A stretch of 64,000 nucleotides of DNA from Streptomyces sp. R21 (GTDB lineage Bacteria > Actinomycetota > Actinomycetes > Streptomycetales > Streptomycetaceae), in contig NZ_CP163435.1 in assembly GCF_041051975.1 (NCBI RefSeq), positions 7,915,001 through 7,979,000 on the forward strand. The letters are read 5' to 3'. This document shows positions 41,651 to 50,288 of this stretch, one piece after another (position 1 is the first letter of the stretch; each line of letters begins with the position of its first letter). A program made the translations under genes and the position numbers. The notes beneath the pieces were generated by a model. The model ran no database searches. It saw only the letters and a list, made by a program, of their open reading frames with translations, and was not told the DNA's origin.

Positions 41651-42505
41651 ATGCTGCCCTGGAAGAGAGCTCTCAGACCGCTGGCCGCCGTACTGCTGGC
41701 CGCCGCGGTCACCGCCGTCCCCGCAGCCGCCACCGCCCGGGCCGACTCCGCCCCCAGCACCGGCTGGAACGACTACTCGTGCAAGCCGTCCGCCGCCCAT
41801 CCCCGCCCCGTCGTCCTCGTCCACGGCACCCTCGGGAACTCCGTGGACAACTGGCTGGCCCTCGCGCCGTACCTGGAGAACCGCGGCTACTGCGTCTTCT
41901 CCCTCGACTACGGCCAGCTGCCCGGTGTCCCGATCTTCAACGGCCTCGGCCCCATCGACAAGTCCGCCGGGCAGCTCCAGGTCTTCGTCGACCGGGTGCT
42001 CGCCGCGACCGGCGCCACGAAGGCCGACCTCGTCGGTCACTCGCAGGGCGGGATGATGCCGCGCTACTACCTGAAGTTCCTCGGCGGAGCCGCCAAGGTG
42101 AACGCCCTCGTCGGTATCGCCCCCGACAACCACGGCACCACCCTCTCCGGGCTGGCCAACCTGCTGCCCTACTTCCCCGGCGCCGCCGACGCGCTCTCCT
42201 CGGGTGCCCCGGGGCTCGCCGACCAGGTCGCCGGCTCCGCGTTCCTGACCAAGCTCAACGCCGGCGGGGACACCGTCGCGGGCGTCCACTACACGGTCAT
42301 CGCCACCAAGTACGACGAGGTGGTCACGCCGTACCGCTCGCAGTTCCTCAGCGGATCCGACGTTCACAACGTCCTGCTCCAGGACCTGTGCGCGATCGAC
42401 CTCTCCGAGCACGTGACGATCGGGCTCCTCGACCGCGTCGCGTACCACGAGGTGGCGAACGCGCTCGATCCGGCGCACGCCAGCACGACGAACTGCCTGT
42501 CCTAG
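41651..42505 (+). CDS. Secreted lipase/esterase (class 2 lipase-like alpha/beta hydrolase)
   Basis: 284 residues. Signal peptide to about residue 31 (ATARA). Catalytic core has the oxyanion PVVLVHGT (53-60) and nucleophile GHSQGG (129-134, Ser131); an Asp in TKYDEVVTP and His near DLSEHVTIG complete the triad. Cysteines near residues 42, 77, 247 and 283 may form disulfides. It hydrolyses extracellular acyl esters. ATG at 41651 with AAGGAG upstream. Followed by a very strong terminator. Confidence 0.92.
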   Translation: MLPWKRALRPLAAVLLAAAVTAVPAAATARADSAPSTGWNDYSCKPSAAHPRPVVLVHGTLGNSVDNWLALAPYLENRGYCVFSLDYGQLPGVPIFNGLGPIDKSAGQLQVFVDRVLAATGATKADLVGHSQGGMMPRYYLKFLGGAAKVNALVGIAPDNHGTTLSGLANLLPYFPGAADALSSGAPGLADQVAGSAFLTKLNAGGDTVAGVHYTVIATKYDEVVTPYRSQFLSGSDVHNVLLQDLCAIDLSEHVTIGLLDRVAYHEVANALDPAHASTTNCLS

Positions 42506-42515
42506 CCCACCTGAC

Positions 42516-42558
42516 CGGGGGAGGCTGTCCGGCCTGAGCCGCCGGACAGCCTCCCCCG
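42516..42558. terminator. Strong bidirectional terminator between lipase and LPMO genes
   Basis: An 18-bp perfect stem (42516-42533 with 42541-42558; CGGGGGAGGCTGTCCGGC) closes a CTGAGCC loop. It sits between convergent genes. Confidence 0.92.
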
Positions 42559-42568
42559 TTCCTGCCGC

Positions 42569-43588
42569 CTATCGGCCGTGGCGGCCGCTCGTCGCGCGGC
42601 GCCGGACCGAGGCGAACAGCGCCGCGGCGCCGATCGCCAGGGCGGCCGCTCCGCCGATCGCGACGTACGGCGTGCTGCCGTCGCCGCCGGTCTCGGCGAG
42701 GTTCGCCGAGGCGCCCGCGGCCTCGGGCCGGTTGGCCGCGGTACCGTCACCGTCCCCGGAACCGGCGGCCGCGCTCGGTTCCCGGCTGGGCTCCGCCGAC
42801 GTACTGGCGTCGGAGTCGCCGTGCCCGTGGTGCTCGACGGTCGACTTGTCGGCACCGTCCTCGATCTGCGCGTCGGAGGGTGCGGAAGCGGTCGGGGCCG
42901 GAGTCGGGGCGGAGCCGCCGGCCGTACCGCCGTCGGCACCCCCTTCGCTGCTTCCGCCGAAGCTGACGTCGGAGCAGGAGTAGAACGCCTCCGGGCTGTC
43001 CGAGCGCTGCCAGACCGCGTACAGGAGCTGCTTGCCCGAACGCTCGGGGAGCGTGCCGGAGAAGGTGTAGAAGCCGCCCGACGCGGCCGGATCGGTGACC
43101 GTCGAGACAGGGTGGTCCAGGTCCAGGTCGTCCCAGGCGAGCGGCTGCGTCGGGTCGTAACCGGCCTTGGTGATGTAGACCTTGAAGGTGCCCTTGTGCG
43201 GGGCGGTCACCCGGTACTTGAAGGTGTACGAGCCCGTGGTCACGCCGGTCGCCGGCCAGTCGGCGCGCGGCAGGTCGAGCCCTTTGAACTCGTCGCTGTT
43301 GGCGCTGCACAGTTTCCCGTCAGGGATCAGCTCCTGGTGCCGCCCGTTCGCGTCCCCGATCCGGATGCCGTTCCAGTCGTAGAGCGCCTGGGTGCCGCCC
43401 GCCGCGACGGCCGCCTTGCAGGCATCCGACCTGGGGCTCTCCGGGCCCTCCGCATAACACTGGGAGACCCGGCTGACGGGGTCGCCCATCGAGCCGTGCG
43501 CCGCCGCGGGCGCGGCGGCGAGCGCGGTCAGGGCGAGCGGGGCGATGCCGACGGCGGCGACCATGGCGACCTGGCGGCGTGCGGGCAT
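42569..43588 (-). CDS. AA10 lytic polysaccharide monooxygenase with LAETG wall-sorting signal
   Basis: 339 residues. After the signal peptide the mature protein begins with His31 (HGSMGDPVSRV), and with His131 (APHKGTF) forms the copper histidine brace of an AA10 LPMO, which oxidatively cuts chitin or cellulose. A Ser/Gly/Asp/Glu-rich linker (about 208-294) leads to LAETG (297-301), a membrane helix and RRR, a class-E-type sortase signal, so the enzyme is wall bound rather than free. AGGAG precedes the ATG. S. coelicolor has a similar protein (SCO1734, from memory). Confidence 0.93.
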   Translation of the reverse strand: MPARRQVAMVAAVGIAPLALTALAAAPAAAHGSMGDPVSRVSQCYAEGPESPRSDACKAAVAAGGTQALYDWNGIRIGDANGRHQELIPDGKLCSANSDEFKGLDLPRADWPATGVTTGSYTFKYRVTAPHKGTFKVYITKAGYDPTQPLAWDDLDLDHPVSTVTDPAASGGFYTFSGTLPERSGKQLLYAVWQRSDSPEAFYSCSDVSFGGSSEGGADGGTAGGSAPTPAPTASAPSDAQIEDGADKSTVEHHGHGDSDASTSAEPSREPSAAAGSGDGDGTAANRPEAAGASANLAETGGDGSTPYVAIGGAAALAIGAAALFASVRRRATSGRHGR

Positions 43589-43756
43589 GGGGAACTCCTA
43601 GGAACGGCCTCGATACGTGGGGTGAACCCGTGGGGGGTGATCAGCAAGCTAGCCCCAAGAAACCGTGAAATCGCCTGCTGGAGGCGGGGGATGGAGATCC
43701 TTATGACGCCGTTAAGGGAGTGCTCAGGCTGCGATCAGGTAGGTACCGTTCGGCGC

Positions 43757-44206
43757 ATGACAGACGAGAAGATCCGGCCGGCCGTGGACGCAGACGTGGC
43801 CGCCGTGAAGTCGGTGACCGATGCCGCGTATGAGCCCTACATCGCGCGCATCGGTGTGGTGCCCGTGCCCATGGAGGCGGACCATGCGGCGAACGTGGCC
43901 GCAGGGCGGGTGTTCGTCACGGGGGAGCCCGTGATCGGTCTCGTGGTGGTCGAGGCGTACGAGGACCATCTGTTCCTCGACAGCATCGCCGTGCACCCCG
44001 ACGCCCATGGCAAGGGCGTGGGGCGGCGGCTGCTGGAGTTCGTGGACGCACGCGCGCGTGAACTCGGTCTGCCCGAGGTCAGGCTCTACACCAACGCGAT
44101 GATGTGGGAGAACCAGAAGATCTACCCGAAGTACGGATACGAGGTCGTGGAGCGTCGCGTGGAGGGCCCATACGACCGCTTCCACTACCGCAAGCGGCTG
44201 GCCTGA
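43757..44206 (+). CDS. GNAT-family N-acetyltransferase
   Basis: 149 residues. The acetyl-CoA-binding motif A is VHPDAHGKGVGRRLLEFV, followed by RLYTNAMMWENQKIYPKYGYEVVERR, typical of GNAT enzymes. It acetylates an unknown amine. The ATG follows TACCGT (43744-43749) by 7 nt, suggesting a leaderless message. Confidence 0.88.
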   Translation: MTDEKIRPAVDADVAAVKSVTDAAYEPYIARIGVVPVPMEADHAANVAAGRVFVTGEPVIGLVVVEAYEDHLFLDSIAVHPDAHGKGVGRRLLEFVDARARELGLPEVRLYTNAMMWENQKIYPKYGYEVVERRVEGPYDRFHYRKRLA

Positions 44207-44243
44207 CGGTTCCGGGTCTCGCGGCGGGGCGCACGGCCGCGAC

Positions 44244-44378
44244 TCACCCGCCCGGCCACCAGGTGCGATGGATGTCCTTTCGGACCTCCGGTCGCTCGGC
44301 CGGACGCTCGTCGGCCTCCTCCCGCACACGCCGGGAGTCCGACTTCTTCAGGGGCTTCTGCACGGTCACACGGCGCAT
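44244..44378 (-). CDS. Small charged protein, 44 residues
   Basis: Not recognised by function. ATG at 44378 has a textbook AAGGAGG upstream. The product is rich in Arg, Lys, Glu and Asp (for example VQKPLKKSDSRRVREEADERP) and ends in RTWWPGG. No membrane segment. I believe such proteins recur in Streptomyces but cannot name the family. It is divergent from the methyltransferase gene, with tandem repeats in between. Confidence 0.7.
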   Translation of the reverse strand: MRRVTVQKPLKKSDSRRVREEADERPAERPEVRKDIHRTWWPGG

Positions 44379-44460
44379 GGCTGCCTCCTTGTGCCTACCC
44401 GAGTTCCGCGGTTGCACGGAGGTAGACGCTTTCGGCGAGGGTTCCTCATCGGTCGCGGTC

Positions 44461-44538
44461 TGTCAGTGGCGGCCGTCACGATTCGATTGTCAGTGGCGGC
44501 CGTCACGATTCGATTGTCAGTGGCGGGTGTCACTCTGG
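44461..44538 (+). repeat. Tandem 27-bp repeats upstream of methyltransferase gene
   Basis: Two identical 27-bp units, 44461-44487 and 44488-44514, begin TGTCAGTGGCGGCCGTCAC. A third partial unit (44515-44538) diverges after TGTCAGTGGCGG and ends 4 bp before the ATG. Each unit has a GTG/CAC-type inverted symmetry, so these may be stacked operators or a duplicated promoter. Confidence 0.85.
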
Positions 44539-44542
44539 GGCC

Positions 44543-45232
44543 ATGACCAGTGACGACGAGATCAACGGCGACATCAGCAGCGGCATGAGCGGTGGCGTGA
44601 GCAGCGGTGCCGGTGTGGGGACGGACATCGACTGGGACGCGGAGTCCGCCGCCTTCGACGACGAGCCGGACCACGGGCTGCGCGATCCCGAGGTGCGCGC
44701 GGCCTGGGCTGCCCGGCTGCGGGAGTGGCTGCCCAAAGCCCCCTCCGACGTGCTCGATCTCGGCTGCGGCACCGGCAGCCTGTCACTCCTCGCGTCCGAG
44801 CGGGGCCACCAGGTCACCGGGGTCGACCTCGCGCCCCGCATGATCGATCTCGCCCGCGCCAAGCTCGCCGGGCGTGACGCGGTGTTCCTCATCGGTGACG
44901 CTGTGGCACCGCCCGTCGGCGAACAGCGCTTCGACGTCGTACTCGTACGCCATGTGCTGTGGGCGCTGCCCGACCCCGGGCGCGTGCTGCGGCACTGGTG
45001 CGGACTTCTGCGCCCCGGCGGACGGCTCGTCCTGGTCGAGGGCGTCTGGGGCACGGTCAGCCCGGTCGGCATACCCGCCGACCGCCTCACCGCTCTCCTC
45101 GCACCTCTTGCCGCGGACGTGCACCTGGAGCCGCTGTCGGACGACGCGCGACTGTGGGGACGGGAGGTGGCGGACGAGCGGTACGCGGTGGTCGCCGGCA
45201 TGGCCGAAATGGCCGGCACGCACGGGCCTTAG
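44543..45232 (+). CDS. Class I SAM-dependent methyltransferase
   Basis: 229 residues. The SAM-binding motif I is DVLDLGCGTGSLSLLA (69-84), with motif II ITGVDLAPRMIDLA-like GVDLAPRM and motif post-II LLRPGGRLVLVEG. Substrate unknown. The N-terminal 28 residues are Ser/Gly-rich and may not be conserved. The upstream region is occupied by tandem repeats. Its 3' end overlaps the convergent DUF402 gene by 4 bp. Confidence 0.88.
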   Translation: MTSDDEINGDISSGMSGGVSSGAGVGTDIDWDAESAAFDDEPDHGLRDPEVRAAWAARLREWLPKAPSDVLDLGCGTGSLSLLASERGHQVTGVDLAPRMIDLARAKLAGRDAVFLIGDAVAPPVGEQRFDVVLVRHVLWALPDPGRVLRHWCGLLRPGGRLVLVEGVWGTVSPVGIPADRLTALLAPLAADVHLEPLSDDARLWGREVADERYAVVAGMAEMAGTHGP

Positions 45233-45729
45233 GACACCAGCGCCTCGAAGTCGCCCTCGTGGGCGAGGCGTTCGAGGGTGTCGAGGGCGTTCTGTGCGGC
45301 GGCCGCGGCCTGCGGGTCCGTGGCGGACAGGCCGCTCGCCTCGAACTCGTCCTCGTCCAGCCGGAGTACGGCGGTGCCGTCGGCGGAGCGCCACAGGTCC
45401 AGGTCGAGGTCCTCGACGACCAGCTCGCCACCGGTGACGGTGGCCGGGCGGGTAATGTCGCAGTACCAGCCCTTCAGTACGCCCTCGGCATCGCGGACCT
45501 CCTTCACCGCGTACCAGCGGTCGCGCCAGTAGTACTCGGTGAAGACATCGCCGGGCTCGAACCGCACGAAGCCGAAGTCGCGGACCCCGTCGCCCGCCCA
45601 CGGGGCGCGCACGGTGATCCGGGTGCCGTCGTCGGCGAGCAGCTCGGCGGGATAACGGATCTTCGTACGGCCCGCCTTGACCAGGACGACGTCCAAAGTG
45701 GCAGCTGTCTCAGGTGAGTTCACGGACAT
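45229..45729 (-). CDS. DUF402 family protein
   Basis: 166 residues of the DUF402/FomD-like fold: FTEYYWRDRWYAVKEVRDAEG and GWYCDITRPATVTGGELVVEDLDLDLW carry the family's acidic residues that bind divalent metal. Some members are nucleoside di/triphosphatases or cytidylyl-phosphonate hydrolases; the substrate here is unknown. Its start overlaps the upstream acetyltransferase gene by 20 bp, so the pair is co-translated. Confidence 0.85.
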   Translation of the reverse strand: MSVNSPETAATLDVVLVKAGRTKIRYPAELLADDGTRITVRAPWAGDGVRDFGFVRFEPGDVFTEYYWRDRWYAVKEVRDAEGVLKGWYCDITRPATVTGGELVVEDLDLDLWRSADGTAVLRLDEDEFEASGLSATDPQAAAAAQNALDTLERLAHEGDFEALVS

Positions 45730-46639
45730 GGCGGACCTCCGTCGCGCAGATCTCGTAGCCGAACCATTTGTTGATCGCCAGCATCGGCCCGTTGCCGTCG
45801 TCGTTGCCGGTGAAGGCCTCGGTGAAGCCGGCGGCGCGGGCGCGGTGCAGGGAGTCGTTCTTGGCGAGCTTGGCGAGACCGCGGCCGCGATGGGCGCGTG
45901 AGGTGCCTGTCATCACCGTGCCGTAGCGGGTGGAGCCGTCGGTCCGGGCCATGCTGAACGCGGCGGGCCGGCCGTCGACGACCGCGACCGAGGTCAGCTC
46001 CGCGCTGAACAGGGGGTGGTGCCAGGTCTCCTCGAGCCAGGCCTCATAGTCCGTGAACTCGTGGGAGATGTCGCTGGGTTCGTCGGCCATGGTCTCCGCG
46101 TCCACGAGGAACAGCGGGCGCGGGTCGTCCGCGAAGTCCGAGCCCTTGCGCAGCTCCACGTCCGCCGGGAGTTCCTGGAGGGTCGGCAGGGTGCCGTTCG
46201 CCAGGTCCAGACGGAGGAAGTGCGCGGACCGGCTCGGACGGTAGCCGTGCTTCTCGGCGAAGGCACGGTTTTCGGGCGAGTCCAGGACCCAGGCGAAGAG
46301 CCTGGTCGCGCCGAGCGCGGCCAGCCGTCGCTCGGCCGTGGCGACGAGGAGCGCGCCGGCGCCGCGGCGGGTCCGCTCCGGGTGCACGTACACGTTGACG
46401 TAACCCTGGCCCGGATCCGGGCTGTCGTGAGCGAGGCCCACCTGCGCCGTGCCGATGATCTCGCCGTCGGCCTCGGCGACCAGCGGCTGATAGTGGGCGT
46501 CGGGGTGCGCGTGGAGGACGTCGTAGGGGACGGACTCCGGTGTGTGCAGCATGAAGGGGAGAGCCAGGTGCCGGACATGGGCGAAGCCCTCGGCGTCCTG
46601 CCGGTCGTCGGGGCGGAAGTCGCGAATGATCACAGTCAT
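45710..46639 (-). CDS. GNAT acetyltransferase with two tandem GNAT-like domains
   Basis: 309 residues. The first GNAT domain (about 5-150) has VNVYVHPERTRRGAGALLVATAERR as acetyl-CoA-binding motif. The second (about 155-309) has GTSRAHRGRGLAKLAKNDSL and ends with NDDGNGPMLAINKWFGYE. Tandem-GNAT architecture occurs in mycothiol synthase and antibiotic-modifying enzymes; the acceptor here is unknown. It is the first gene of a two-gene unit with DUF402. Confidence 0.87.
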   Translation of the reverse strand: MTVIIRDFRPDDRQDAEGFAHVRHLALPFMLHTPESVPYDVLHAHPDAHYQPLVAEADGEIIGTAQVGLAHDSPDPGQGYVNVYVHPERTRRGAGALLVATAERRLAALGATRLFAWVLDSPENRAFAEKHGYRPSRSAHFLRLDLANGTLPTLQELPADVELRKGSDFADDPRPLFLVDAETMADEPSDISHEFTDYEAWLEETWHHPLFSAELTSVAVVDGRPAAFSMARTDGSTRYGTVMTGTSRAHRGRGLAKLAKNDSLHRARAAGFTEAFTGNDDGNGPMLAINKWFGYEICATEVRHVRELT

Positions 46640-46756
46640 GAATTCGCACGCTACGCGCGCCGCGCGTGCGGGCGCCTCCTATTTTCACGGGGGCCGCGGC
46701 CTTTCCGAGGGACGCCGCGGCGGGTCATTTCCCCGGGGGTACGGGACAATCGCTCC

Positions 46757-47125
46757 GTGACGCTGAAGATCGACATCGAAGAGGGGGCCGCACCCTACGA
46801 GCAGGTGCGCGCCCAGATTTCCGAGCAGGCCCGGTCCGGCGCGCTGCCCGTCGGCTACAAGCTGCCCACGGTGCGGGGGCTGGCCGAGGAGCTGGGCCTC
46901 GCCGCGAACACGGTCGCCAAGGCGTACCGGGCGCTGGAGGCGGACGGGGTGATCGAGACGCGGGGGCGCAACGGAACGTTCGTGGCCGCCGCGGGGTCGG
47001 CCGCGGAGCGCGAGGCGGCCAACGCCGCGCAGGGCTACGCCGAGCGCGTGCGGCGCCTCGGGCTCAGCGAGGCCGACGCGCTCGCCGCCGTACGGGATGC
47101 CCTGCGGGCGGCTTACGGGGCCTAG
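46757..47125 (+). CDS. GntR-family transcriptional regulator (YtrA-like, short)
   Basis: 122 residues. The N-terminal winged helix contains PYEQVRAQISEQARSGALPVG and KLPTVRGLAEELGLAANTVAKAYRALE, typical of the YtrA subgroup that lacks a large effector domain; the tail is one helical hairpin. YtrA regulators often repress ABC exporter operons. The GTG lies 6 nt after GACAAT (46745-46750), suggesting leaderless translation. No target operon adjoins it. Confidence 0.88.
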   Translation: MTLKIDIEEGAAPYEQVRAQISEQARSGALPVGYKLPTVRGLAEELGLAANTVAKAYRALEADGVIETRGRNGTFVAAAGSAAEREAANAAQGYAERVRRLGLSEADALAAVRDALRAAYGA

Positions 47126-47586
47126 GAGCCCGGGCTTGGCCCGGCCTGACTCGGCTCGGCCCGGTTCGGCACGACTCGGCTCGGCTAGGCCTGGGCTTGG
47201 GACTGTGGGTTGCCGTCTGCGGGACGGTGGGCCGGAGCGGCTACGGGAGGGACGGACCCGGGTTGCGCAGGGTTCGGCACCGCCGCATGCCGTCGCGGTG
47301 GTTGATCGCCGTCGCGGCGGAAAGAGGCCTTCGCCGTCCGGCAGGAAGAAGGCCTTGACGTCGTGGCCGCGAAGGCATCGCCACCGCGGCGGGAAGGCAC
47401 CGCCACCGCGGCTGGAAGGAGCCTTCTCTGGCGGGGCGGAAAGATGACCTCGCCGTCGTGGCGGAAAGGCACCGCCGCCGTCGCCCCGGAACGGGGGCCG
47501 CCCCCTTGGTGACGCGCCACCGCGCCGCGCCTACCGAAGCAGCACCGAACCGCCCTCGCAGACGCCCGACCCCACCGAACCGCCCC
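47126..47586. other. 461-bp region between convergent GntR and DUF5925 ATPase genes
   Basis: No supported gene. The left part has tandem CGGCTCGG/CGGCCCGG-like words (about 47130-47190). The right part holds degenerate 22-bp units (see repeat at 47305). It is longer than usual for a convergent junction in this window. Confidence 0.6.
47305..47470. repeat. Degenerate 22-bp repeat units
   Basis: Related units of the form (A/C)TCGCC-RYCGYGGCGG-RAAGG occur at 47305-47326, 47377-47398, 47399-47420 and 47449-47470; the middle two are adjacent and differ at four positions. Each unit is partly self-complementary (CGCCRCCGCGGCGG). Origin and role unknown. Confidence 0.6.
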
Positions 47587-48681
47587 TCACAGATACAACC
47601 CCGCATCCGCCCCCTCCCGAGGGTCCGGCACCGACGTCGGTGTCGTTCCTCGGCGCAGTGCGTACAGCTCCGCCAGGGTCGCGCCCTCGCGGCCGACGCC
47701 CTCCTCCGTGCCGAGCCAGTTCACCGCCTCGTGCCGGGTCAGTGCGCCGACCTCGATGCGGGCGAGGCAGCGGCCGGGGCGGACGACGGCGGGGTGGAGG
47801 CGTTCCAGGTCCTCGTTGGTGGTGACGCCCACGAGGACGTTGCGGCCCTGGCCCAGCAGACCGTCCGTCAGGTTGAGCAGCCGAGACAGGGCCTGGCCCG
47901 CCGTGTGCTTGGCCTCGCCCCGGATCAGCTCGTCGCAGTCCTCGAGGAGGAGCAGCCGCCAACGCCCCTTCCCCGTGCCGTCGTCCTCGCCGATCGCGAT
48001 GTCCATCAGATAGCCGACGTCGGAGAAGAGCCGCTCCGGGTCGAGTACGCAGTCCACCTGGCACCAGTCCCGCCAGGAGCGGGCGAGGGTGCGCAGCGCC
48101 GAGGTCTTGCCCGTGCCCGGCGGGCCGTGCAGCAGCAGGAGCCGGCCCGCGATGTCCTCGGGGGTCGTCTTCATGAGGTGGTCCATCGCGCCGGCCACCG
48201 GTGCCGTGTAGTTGGCCCGCACCTCGTCCCACGTACCCGCGGAGATCTGGCGGGTGGTGCGGTGCGGGCCGCGCCTCGGCGAGACGTACCAGAACCCCAT
48301 CGTGACGTTCTCCGGCTGCGGTTCGGGTTCGTCCGCCGCGCCGTCCGTGGCCTGGTCGAGGACCTTCTCGGCCAGCTCGGGGCTGGTGGCCGTCACCGTG
48401 ATGTCGGCGCCGCGGTTCCAGCGCGAGACCAGCAGCGTCCAGCCGTCGCCCTCGGCGAGCGTGGCGCTGCGGTCGTCGTCGCGGGCCGAACGCAGCACGC
48501 GGGCGCCGGGCGGGAGCAGGGTGGCCCCGGACCGTACCCGGTCGATGTTCGCCGCGTGCGAGTGCGGCTGCTCGCCCGTCGCGAAGCGGCCGAGGAACAG
48601 CGCGTCGACGACGTCCGACGGTGAGTCGCTGTCGTCGACGTTGAGCCGGATCGGCAGAGCGTCGTGTGGGTTCGCAGACAT
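47587..48681 (-). CDS. DUF5925-type AAA ATPase
   Basis: 364 residues. An N-terminal domain (about 1-150; PIRLNVDDSDSPSDVVDALFLGRFA) of the DUF5925 type precedes an AAA+ module with Walker A GPPGTGKT (186-193), Walker B LLLLEDCDEL (243-252), and sensor-like VGVTTNEDLERLHPAVVRPGR. That last part resembles the arginine-finger region of proteasome-like AAA proteins. It is a cytoplasmic ATPase of unknown function. A GTG six codons upstream (48699) is an alternative start; neither has a strong ribosome site. Confidence 0.85.
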   Translation of the reverse strand: MSANPHDALPIRLNVDDSDSPSDVVDALFLGRFATGEQPHSHAANIDRVRSGATLLPPGARVLRSARDDDRSATLAEGDGWTLLVSRWNRGADITVTATSPELAEKVLDQATDGAADEPEPQPENVTMGFWYVSPRRGPHRTTRQISAGTWDEVRANYTAPVAGAMDHLMKTTPEDIAGRLLLLHGPPGTGKTSALRTLARSWRDWCQVDCVLDPERLFSDVGYLMDIAIGEDDGTGKGRWRLLLLEDCDELIRGEAKHTAGQALSRLLNLTDGLLGQGRNVLVGVTTNEDLERLHPAVVRPGRCLARIEVGALTRHEAVNWLGTEEGVGREGATLAELYALRRGTTPTSVPDPREGADAGLYL

Positions 48682-48869
48682 GTCGCCATGATCCGTCACG
48701 AGAACGCCCCGTGCACCCGGTTTCCGCAGTGCGCGCCGCCTCGGAGCGGACCGGAGTCACCGGGTCGGCCGCACCCCGCGCACCGGATTCGCCCCTTCCC
48801 TCCTGTTACAGGGCTGTGCATATACGAAGCCTGTCCCACGGCCGATACACACGGATACTGTTGCCCTTG

Positions 48870-50288
48870 ATGGGACGTCATGGGTGGAATTCGGGGGCAC
48901 TGCGGTGGCGGCTCACCGCGCTGCTCGGCGTGGGGGTGGCCGCGCTGGCGCTGGTGGTGACGTTGCTCAACACCCTGCCCGGAGACGGTTCGAGCACCGC
49001 GGGCACGACCCGCGACGGCGACAAGGTGCACGGCACGCCGGTGGTGCCGCACGGAACGCCGAAACCCGAGGTGGGCTGGGGCTTCACCCACACCCAGTAC
49101 AGCGCCGACGAGGGCAGCACCGCCGCGACCGAGCGCGTCGAGGGGCTGCTCAAGGGGCAGGGGCTGCCGCAGATCCAGCACATCATGGGCTGGGGCTCCG
49201 ACAACCCCGAACCGGTCAAGGGGCGCTACGACTTCGAGGACATGGACCGCCGTATCGACTTCATCCGCAAGTCCGGCGGCACCCCGGTGGTCACCCTGTG
49301 CTGCGCGCCGGACTGGATGAAGGGCGGCAAGGCCGGCGCGGACAACACCGACTGGAGCCAGGACTCCCTGGAGAAGGCCCCGGACCGTGCGCACTACAAG
49401 GACTTCGCCGCGCTCGCCGCGACCGTCGCCAAGCGCTATCCGGACGTGCGCCACTTCGTCGTCTGGAACGAGTTCAAGGGCTTCTGGAACAACAGCGAGG
49501 CCCGCTGGGACTACGAGGGCTACACCGAGCTCTACAACCTGGTCTACAAGGCGCTCAAGAAGGTCGACAAGGACATCATGGTCGGCGGCCCTTACCTGGT
49601 CATGGACAGTCTCGACCCGAGGGACGGCGACGCCTCCAAGACCGTCAAGGGCCCCTGGGGCGCCATGGACCAGCGGATCCTGGACGCCTTCGACTACTGG
49701 AACAAGAACAAGGCCGGTGCCGACTTCGTCGTCGTGGACGGCTCCAGCTACACCAACGACGACGAGCTGCTGCCCGACGAGTTCGGCGCCACCGACAAAC
49801 TCACCGCGGTCAGCCAGTGGGTGCGCGCACAGACCCGCGACCTGCCGCTGTGGTGGGCGGAGTACTACGTCGAGCCCGCCGACGGCAACGACGACCGCAA
49901 GGGCTGGTCCGAGAGTCATCGCGTCGCCGTCCAGGCCTCCGGAATGATCGCCATGGTCAAGGGCGGCGCCTCCTCCGGCTTCTACTGGAACCCGGAGGAC
50001 GAGAAGGGCTCCGGCTGCGCGGGCTGCCTGTGGACGCCGACCTCGTCCGGCGACGGCGGAAAACCGCTTCCGATGTACGACCTGATCTCCCGCTTCAGCA
50101 AGGAGTTCCCGCCGGGCACGCAGTACCGGACGGTGTCGGTCGCCGCGGACGACGTGCCCAACGTCCGCGTGCTCGCCACCGACAAGGTCGTCCTGGTCGT
50201 GAACACCCTCGACCGGTCGATCAGCGCGAAGATCGACGGGAAACGGTTCGAGATGCAGGCGTACGGGGTGAAGTGGCTCCAGCGCTGA
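48870..50288 (+). CDS. GH39-like glycoside hydrolase, membrane-anchored or secreted
   Basis: 472 residues. One N-terminal helix (about 13-32) acts as signal anchor. The (beta/alpha)8 barrel has the acid/base Glu201 in VVWNEFKG and the probable nucleophile Glu331 in PLWWAEYY, as in clan GH-A family 39-like enzymes. It likely trims or degrades a polysaccharide at the cell surface. It is convergent with the flippase/glycosyltransferase gene at 50325, which suggests it acts on the polymer made by that locus. TACTGT (48856-48861) lies 8 nt before the ATG. Confidence 0.85.
   Translation: MGRHGWNSGALRWRLTALLGVGVAALALVVTLLNTLPGDGSSTAGTTRDGDKVHGTPVVPHGTPKPEVGWGFTHTQYSADEGSTAATERVEGLLKGQGLPQIQHIMGWGSDNPEPVKGRYDFEDMDRRIDFIRKSGGTPVVTLCCAPDWMKGGKAGADNTDWSQDSLEKAPDRAHYKDFAALAATVAKRYPDVRHFVVWNEFKGFWNNSEARWDYEGYTELYNLVYKALKKVDKDIMVGGPYLVMDSLDPRDGDASKTVKGPWGAMDQRILDAFDYWNKNKAGADFVVVDGSSYTNDDELLPDEFGATDKLTAVSQWVRAQTRDLPLWWAEYYVEPADGNDDRKGWSESHRVAVQASGMIAMVKGGASSGFYWNPEDEKGSGCAGCLWTPTSSGDGGKPLPMYDLISRFSKEFPPGTQYRTVSVAADDVPNVRVLATDKVVLVVNTLDRSISAKIDGKRFEMQAYGVKWLQR

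Noticed and set aside
42500..43760. CebR or DasR operators near the LPMO gene
   Set aside because: No TGGGAGCGCTCCCA-like or ACTGGTCTAGACCAGT-like sequence was found around either end.
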